DNA of 64,000 nucleotides. It comes from Paracoccaceae bacterium. GTDB taxonomy: Bacteria; Pseudomonadota; Alphaproteobacteria; Rhodobacterales; Rhodobacteraceae. A program made the position numbers and the translations under genes. The notes under the pieces are model-generated. The model saw nothing but the letters and a program-made list of their open reading frames with translations. It had not been told where the DNA came from and made no database searches. Position 1 is the first letter of the stretch. Each line of letters begins with the position of its first letter. Location: assembly GCA_011389685.1 (NCBI GenBank), contig JAABTV010000004.1:1-64000 (forward strand), given 5' to 3'. This document shows positions 59,761 to 64,000 of the stretch, one piece after another.

Positions 59761-59792
59761 AAAACGGCCACCCCGAGGGACGGCCGCCTTTG
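59761..59792 (-). terminator. Terminator of sodB
   Basis: On the minus strand CGGCC, an 11-base loop region, GGCCG and TTTT form a hairpin with a short T-tail 25 bases after the sodB stop; it may also act on the converging gene. Confidence 0.6.
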
Positions 59793-59812
59793 TGCAAACC
59801 TGACGGACAGGC

Positions 59813-60415
59813 TCATTTCATCCGGCTGGCCACGTTTTCCCAGTTCACCAGGTTGTTGAGGAAATTGTCCAGATAAACCGGGCGCTTGTTGCGGAAATCG
59901 ATGTAATAGGAATGCTCCCAGACGTCACAGCCCAAAAGCGCGGTCTGATCGAAACACAGCGGATTGACACCGTTTTCCGTCTTGGTCACGGCCAGCGACC
60001 CGTCGGCGTTCTGCACCAGCCAGCACCAGCCCGAGCCGAACTGCCCGACCCCGGCGGCAGTAAACTCCTGCTTGAATGCGTCGACCGAGCCGAACGCTTC
60101 GGTGATCGCTTTTTCAAGCTCCCCCGGCATGCCCGCATCGCCCGGCGCCATCATTTCCCAGAACTGCATGTGATTCCAGTGCTGCGAAGCGTTGTTGAAA
60201 ATTCCGTTCTGGGCCACCGCGCCGGCCTGGTAGGTGCCTTTCACGATCTCTTCGAGCGGCTTCGTTTCCCACTCGGTTCCTGCAATGAGCTTGTTGCCAT
60301 TGTCGACATAGGCCTTGTGGTGCAGGTCGTGGTGATATTCCAGCGTCTCTTTCGACATGCCCTTCGCGGCCAGCGCATCATGGGCGTAGGGAAGATCAGG
60401 AAGTTCGAAAGCCAT
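59813..60415 (-). CDS. sodB: Superoxide dismutase, Fe/Mn type
   Basis: A 200-residue dismutase. The metal ligands are the His in YHHDLHHKAYVDNGN, the His in NASQHWNHMQFWEMM and the Asp and His of CDVWEHSYYIDFRNKRP. GSGWCWLVQNADGSLAV is also characteristic. Residue patterns are those usually called SodB (iron) in alphaproteobacteria, but Fe/Mn choice is not certain from sequence. It lacks a signal peptide, so it acts in the cytoplasm. A terminator follows. Confidence 0.95.
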   Translation of the reverse strand: MAFELPDLPYAHDALAAKGMSKETLEYHHDLHHKAYVDNGNKLIAGTEWETKPLEEIVKGTYQAGAVAQNGIFNNASQHWNHMQFWEMMAPGDAGMPGELEKAITEAFGSVDAFKQEFTAAGVGQFGSGWCWLVQNADGSLAVTKTENGVNPLCFDQTALLGCDVWEHSYYIDFRNKRPVYLDNFLNNLVNWENVASRMK

Positions 60416-60612
60416 GGGAAAGCCCCCTTCATGTTCGCGTTAAACCATCGCTTGCCACATGGGGGGCTGGGTCGGAAAAGGTCAAGGGGTCGCGGGCGAA
60501 ATTTCCGGATGAACCCACCGGGAACAGGGGCCGCCTCGACCCCCACCAGACCGTCGCCACGGGGTATCCTGCCGCCACGTCGCCGACCGATCCGCGCCGT
60601 CCGCACCGCCAG

Positions 60613-61281
60613 TCAAACCGGCGCAAGAGCCTCCATAAAACCGTCGAACATCGCCTTGCCATCGGTGCCGCCATGCGCCACTTCGGCCATGCGTTCGGGG
60701 TGCGGCATCATCCCCAGCACCCGGCGGTTCTTCGAGACCACACCGGCAATATCGGCGACCGAGCCATTGGGATTGTCGACATAGGAAAAGGCGATCCGCG
60801 CCTCCTCCCGCAACTGTGCCAGCTTGGCGTCGTCCACGTAGTAATTCCCGTCATGATGCGCGATCGGCACGGAGATTACCTGCTCCGGCTTGTAGCCGCG
60901 CAGGTAAACCGTGTCGCAATCCTCGACCCGCAATTCGACCGGCTTGCAGATATACTTGAGATTGGCATTGCGGCGCAGCGCGCCCGGCAGCAATCCGGTC
61001 TCGGTCAGCACCTGGAACCCGTTGCAGATGCCAAGCACATACCCGCCCCGCTCGGCATGGGCCACCACCGAGCGGCAGATCGGCGAATTGGCCGCGATCG
61101 CCCCGCAGCGCAGGTAGTCGCCAAAGGAAAAGCCCCCCGGGATACCCACCATGTCAAGGCCATCAGGCAGGTCGGTGTCCTTGTGCCAGACCATGCTGAC
61201 CTTCGCCCCGGCGCGCTGGAAGGCCACGGCAAGATCACGGTCGCAATTCGACCCAGGAAAGACGATGACGGCTGCATGCAT
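60613..61281 (-). CDS. purQ: Phosphoribosylformylglycinamidine synthase subunit PurQ
   Basis: A 222-residue class I glutaminase that supplies ammonia to PurL in purine synthesis. The nucleophile Cys is in YVLGICNGFQVLTE, and the His/Glu pair is in GMMPHPERMAEV. The N-terminus AAVIVFPGSNCDRDLAVAFQ and GIPGGFSFGDYLRCGAIAA fit the family. AAGGAG precedes the ATG. An alcohol dehydrogenase gene lies between it and purS, 17 bases upstream. Confidence 0.97.
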   Translation of the reverse strand: MHAAVIVFPGSNCDRDLAVAFQRAGAKVSMVWHKDTDLPDGLDMVGIPGGFSFGDYLRCGAIAANSPICRSVVAHAERGGYVLGICNGFQVLTETGLLPGALRRNANLKYICKPVELRVEDCDTVYLRGYKPEQVISVPIAHHDGNYYVDDAKLAQLREEARIAFSYVDNPNGSVADIAGVVSKNRRVLGMMPHPERMAEVAHGGTDGKAMFDGFMEALAPV

Positions 61282-61298
61282 GGGACCGGCTCCTTGTC

Positions 61299-62342
61299 CT
61301 ATCGCGTGAAATCGGTGATCACCGCCACCCCCGGCGGCGCAGGGGCATCAAAGGCGGCCAGCTCGCCGCTCACCTCGCCCAGGGTGATATGCCGGGTGAC
61401 CAGCGGTGACAAGTCCACCTGGCCGCCCTCGATCAGCGACAGCAGGCTGGGATAGCGCCAGGCCGGCATGCCGCGCGTGCCATAGATCGCCAACTGCCCG
61501 GAATAGATCGCATCCATTGGCAGATGCATCTTCACGTGATCACCCGCCGGCATGCCGACCATTACCATCCGGCCCAGCTTGCGCAGGCTGCGGATAGCGC
61601 CCACCACCGTCACCTCGACCCCCAGCGCCTCAAGCGCCACATCCGCACCGCCACCGGTGATCTCGCGCACCGCCTTGGCCGGGTCCACCTTGGCCGCATT
61701 GACCACGGCATCGGCGCCCAACCCGCTGGCATAGCCGAGCTTGTCCTGCACCACATCCACCACGACGACCCGCGCACCCAATGCCCGCCCCAGCAAGAGC
61801 GCCGCCGTGCCCACGCCGCCACCGCCGAAAACGGCCAGCCACTCACCGGCGCGAAGCCCTACCCGACCGGTCAGCGCATGCCACGCCGTGGTGACGCGAC
61901 AGCCCAGCCCGGCGGCCAGCGCCGGTGCGATGCTCTCGGGCAGCCCGGTCAGGTTGTGATCGGCGAAAGGCACTGCGATCCGTTCGGCGAATGCTCCCGG
62001 GATGGTGAACCCCGGCACCGCCTGATCACCGCAGGCGGTCTGGTTGCCCGCCGCGCAATCCGGGCATTGTCCACAGGCCAAGATGAACGGCGCGATCACC
62101 CTGTCGCCCACGCGCCAGCGCCGCACCCCGGGGCCGACCTCGACCACCTCGCCACAGAATTCATGCCCCGGCACATGCGGCAGATGCACATCCGGGTCCG
62201 CCCCGACCCATGCATGCCAGTCACTGCGACAGACGCCGCAGGCCAGAAGGTTCAGAACCACCCCGCCTGCACCCGCCACCGGCTCCGGAAGATCCACGAT
62301 CTCCAGCGGCGCGCGCCACGCAATCAGTCGAGCAGCCTTCAT
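61299..62342 (-). CDS. Zinc-dependent alcohol dehydrogenase (MDR family)
   Basis: A 347-residue medium-chain dehydrogenase. The catalytic zinc ligands are in ACGVCRSDWHAW and HVPGHEFCGEVV. The structural zinc loop is CGQCPDCAAGNQTAC. The NAD site is LAVFGGGGVGTAALLLGRAL, followed by the acidic VVVDV. The substrate is probably a primary or secondary alcohol or polyol. It lies between purS and purQ on the same strand, 60 and 17 bases from them, an unusual interruption of a purine operon. AAAGGGGGC precedes the ATG at 62342. Confidence 0.93.
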   Translation of the reverse strand: MKAARLIAWRAPLEIVDLPEPVAGAGGVVLNLLACGVCRSDWHAWVGADPDVHLPHVPGHEFCGEVVEVGPGVRRWRVGDRVIAPFILACGQCPDCAAGNQTACGDQAVPGFTIPGAFAERIAVPFADHNLTGLPESIAPALAAGLGCRVTTAWHALTGRVGLRAGEWLAVFGGGGVGTAALLLGRALGARVVVVDVVQDKLGYASGLGADAVVNAAKVDPAKAVREITGGGADVALEALGVEVTVVGAIRSLRKLGRMVMVGMPAGDHVKMHLPMDAIYSGQLAIYGTRGMPAWRYPSLLSLIEGGQVDLSPLVTRHITLGEVSGELAAFDAPAPPGVAVITDFTR

Positions 62343-62402
62343 CGCGCCCCCTTTCACAGGATGGGGTTCAACCCACGCACCCGCCCCGATCGGCAGCGGG
62401 CA

Positions 62403-62630
62403 TCACATCTCGATCCGGTAACTCTCGATCACCGTGTTGGCGAGCAGCTTCTCGCACATCTCGCGCACCGTCGCCTCGGTCGTGCCCGCCGCCAGGTCAA
62501 GCTCGATCACCTTGCCTTGCCGCACATCCTCGACCCCGTCGAACCCCAGCGCGCCAAGCGCATGCTTCACCGCCGCGCCCTGCGGGTCGAGCACGCCCTC
62601 TTTCAGCATCACATAAACCTTCGCCTTCAT
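62403..62630 (-). CDS. purS: Phosphoribosylformylglycinamidine synthase subunit PurS
   Basis: A 75-residue small subunit that bridges PurQ and PurL. MKAKVYVMLKEGVLDPQGAA, VKHALGALGFDGVEDVRQGK and CEKLLANTVIESYRIEM are typical, and the length is normal. It lies 86 bases after purC, with a copy of a short dispersed repeat in the gap. Confidence 0.96.
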   Translation of the reverse strand: MKAKVYVMLKEGVLDPQGAAVKHALGALGFDGVEDVRQGKVIELDLAAGTTEATVREMCEKLLANTVIESYRIEM

Positions 62631-62664
62631 GGCCGACCCCCGTCATCCTGCGCAGGCGCGCCTG

Positions 62665-62686
62665 CTTCATCTTGCCCCAAATATTC
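62665..62686. repeat. Short dispersed element between purC and purS
   Basis: A 22-base segment opening CTTCATCTTGCCC matches the segment at 18754-18775 at 20 of 22 positions. Similar intergenic sequences are, to my memory, common in Rhodobacteraceae genomes. Confidence 0.5.
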
Positions 62687-62716
62687 AAACCCGCCCGCGT
62701 CACGGGCGCTTTCGCC

Positions 62717-63478
62717 TCAATTGATCAGGGTCGGCTTGATCGGCACCGCCGACCCCTTGGGCATCACGCCCAGCCGCCGGGCCACCTCGGTGTAGGCATC
62801 GGTGAGCGAGCCCAGATCGCGCCGGAACACATCCTTGTCGAGCTTCTGACCCGTCGCCACGTCCCATAACCGGCAGGAGTCGGGGCTGATCTCGTCGGCC
62901 ACGATCAACCGCTGGAAATCGCCGTCATAGACCCGGCCGACCTCGATCTTGAAATCGACGAGCTTGATCCCGACCCCGTACATAACCCCCGACAGGAAAT
63001 CGTTCACCCGCAGGGCAAGGCTCACGATGTCATCCATGTCCTGCTGGCTAGCCCAGCCGAAGGCCGCGATATGCTCTTCCCCGACCAGCGGATCGCCCAG
63101 CCCGTCGTCCTTGTAGCAATATTCGATGATCGGGCGCGGCAGCGCCGTGCCTTCCTCGATCCCCAAACGCTTCGACAGGCTCCCGGCGGCAAAGTTGCGC
63201 ACGATGATCTCGAGCGGGATGATCTCGCAGGCGCGCACAAGTTGCTCGCGCATGTTGAGCCGCCGGATGAAATGGTTCGGCACCCCGATATTGGTCAGCC
63301 CGGTCATGAAATATTCGCTGAGCATGTTGTTGAGCACACCCTTGCCCTCGATCACATCCTTTTTTTCCGCGTTGAACGCGGTGGCGTCATCCTTGAAATA
63401 CTGAACGATCGTGCCGGGCTCGGGCCCCTCGAACAGGGTCTTTGCCTTGCCTTCGTAAATCTTCTTGCGCCGTGCCAT
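62717..63478 (-). CDS. purC: SAICAR synthase PurC
   Basis: A 253-residue ATP-dependent ligase joining aspartate to CAIR in purine synthesis. Motifs are [69 protein letters not shown] and [24 protein letters not shown] precedes the ATG. First of the leftward purC, purS, (adh), purQ series. Confidence 0.97.
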   Translation of the reverse strand: MARRKKIYEGKAKTLFEGPEPGTIVQYFKDDATAFNAEKKDVIEGKGVLNNMLSEYFMTGLTNIGVPNHFIRRLNMREQLVRACEIIPLEIIVRNFAAGSLSKRLGIEEGTALPRPIIEYCYKDDGLGDPLVGEEHIAAFGWASQQDMDDIVSLALRVNDFLSGVMYGVGIKLVDFKIEVGRVYDGDFQRLIVADEISPDSCRLWDVATGQKLDKDVFRRDLGSLTDAYTEVARRLGVMPKGSAVPIKPTLIN

Positions 63479-63635
63479 GGGGGCTCCTCAAGCGTGGCCG
63501 CGGCTGAGTCCCCGGCCCATGGGTCCTCATATTCCAAAGGCCGCAATGTCGCAAGATGCGGGCCGGGTCTTGCGCAGACCGCCCCGGACCGGCATATCAG
63601 GGACAACCGAAACGCCATGCGGAGACATGACCCCC

Positions 63636-63950
63636 ATGACCACATTCGACGACCGTGAAAGGGCATTCGAAAACAAGTATGCCCATGACGAGGAAATGAA
63701 GTTCCGCGCCACCAACCGGGCCAACAAGCTTCTGGGGCTCTGGGCCGCCGAGCTTCTGGGCAAGACCGGTGAGGACGCGAACAGTTACGCGCTCGAAGTC
63801 GTGAAATCCGATTTCGAAGAAGCCGGCCACGAGGATGTGGTGCGCAAGGTGGCCACCGATCTGGGCGACATTGCCGATGCCGACACGATCCGCGCCAAGC
63901 TGGCCGAACTGACGCCGGTGGCCAAGCAACAGGTCATGAACGAGACCTGA
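63636..63950 (+). CDS. DUF1476 protein, F1FO-ATPase inhibitor zeta subunit
   Basis: A 104-residue protein starting MTTFDDRERAFENKYAHDEE and continuing LLGLWAAELLGKTGEDANSY. This is the alphaproteobacterial DUF1476 family, which includes the Paracoccus zeta subunit; its N-terminal helix enters F1 and blocks ATP hydrolysis. The ATG at 63636 is 11 bases after GGAG; one at 63627 is possible. It diverges from purC; no ATP synthase genes are in the window. Confidence 0.93.
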   Translation: MTTFDDRERAFENKYAHDEEMKFRATNRANKLLGLWAAELLGKTGEDANSYALEVVKSDFEEAGHEDVVRKVATDLGDIADADTIRAKLAELTPVAKQQVMNET

Positions 63951-64000
63951 AGCCGGACCGGCTGCAGCGGACCATTTCCGTCGCGCGGGCCTTCTGCCCC

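Overview
The window is a gene-dense, high-GC chromosomal segment of an alphaproteobacterium, most likely a member of the Rhodobacterales (Rhodobacteraceae/Roseobacter group). The evidence is the CtrA master regulator directly beside a SciP-type DUF1153 gene, the DUF1476 ATPase-inhibitor zeta protein, LpxI in place of LpxH, a perfect GTTC-N7-GTTC alphaproteobacterial SOS box, and gene orders typical of that group. No rRNA, tRNA, CRISPR array, prophage or intact insertion sequence was seen.

Layout. 1-2166: the start of a large RTX-type secreted protein, cut by the left edge and built of repeated modules of about 500 residues. 2665-6196: a carotenoid-isomerase-like oxidoreductase, a remnant of a mobilization gene (mobC-like), and a divergent thioesterase/enoyl-CoA hydratase pair. 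6314-11442: a di-heme peroxidase, then trmFO, a methyltransferase, gluQ, hisI and an Fe-S scaffold gene. 11462-16125: a tiny membrane-protein gene under a LexA box, then recG and ligA. 16376-18733: ctrA, sciP and mnmA. 18839-31327: the long leftward envelope cluster pyrH-frr-uppS-cdsA-dxr-rseP-(42-aa ORF)-bamA-ompH-fabZ-lpxA-lpxI-lpxB, with no lpxD between ompH and fabZ. 31443-40388: miaA, an AraC regulator and a four-gene peptide/opine-type ABC importer with an unusually long second permease. 40502-48147: a VOC protein, lytic transglycosylase, ssb, a TspO-like protein, a fatty acid desaturase and the yfgM-bamB-der cluster. 48406-59034: an RND efflux pair, a TauD-type dioxygenase, a GNAT/ABC-exporter pair and a LysM protein. 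59143-63950: a LOG-family enzyme, sodB, purQ, an alcohol dehydrogenase lying inside the pur gene series, purS, purC and the zeta inhibitor.

The envelope cluster makes undecaprenyl phosphate, phospholipid precursors, isoprenoids, lipid A and the outer-membrane assembly machine. A terminator and a predicted promoter between rseP and bamA suggest it is two transcription units. Four tRNA-modification enzymes (TrmFO, GluQ, MnmA, MiaA) are scattered through the window. The AraC gene and ABC importer look functionally linked, because a 21-bp-period direct repeat lies over the probable -35 region of the importer promoter.

The most promising candidate for an undescribed system is at 11462-11859: a 40-residue single-span membrane protein with a strong ribosome binding site, a perfect LexA operator upstream and its own rho-independent terminator. 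It looks like an SOS-induced small membrane effector, comparable in concept to Caulobacter SidA or E. coli TisB, lying just downstream of recG.
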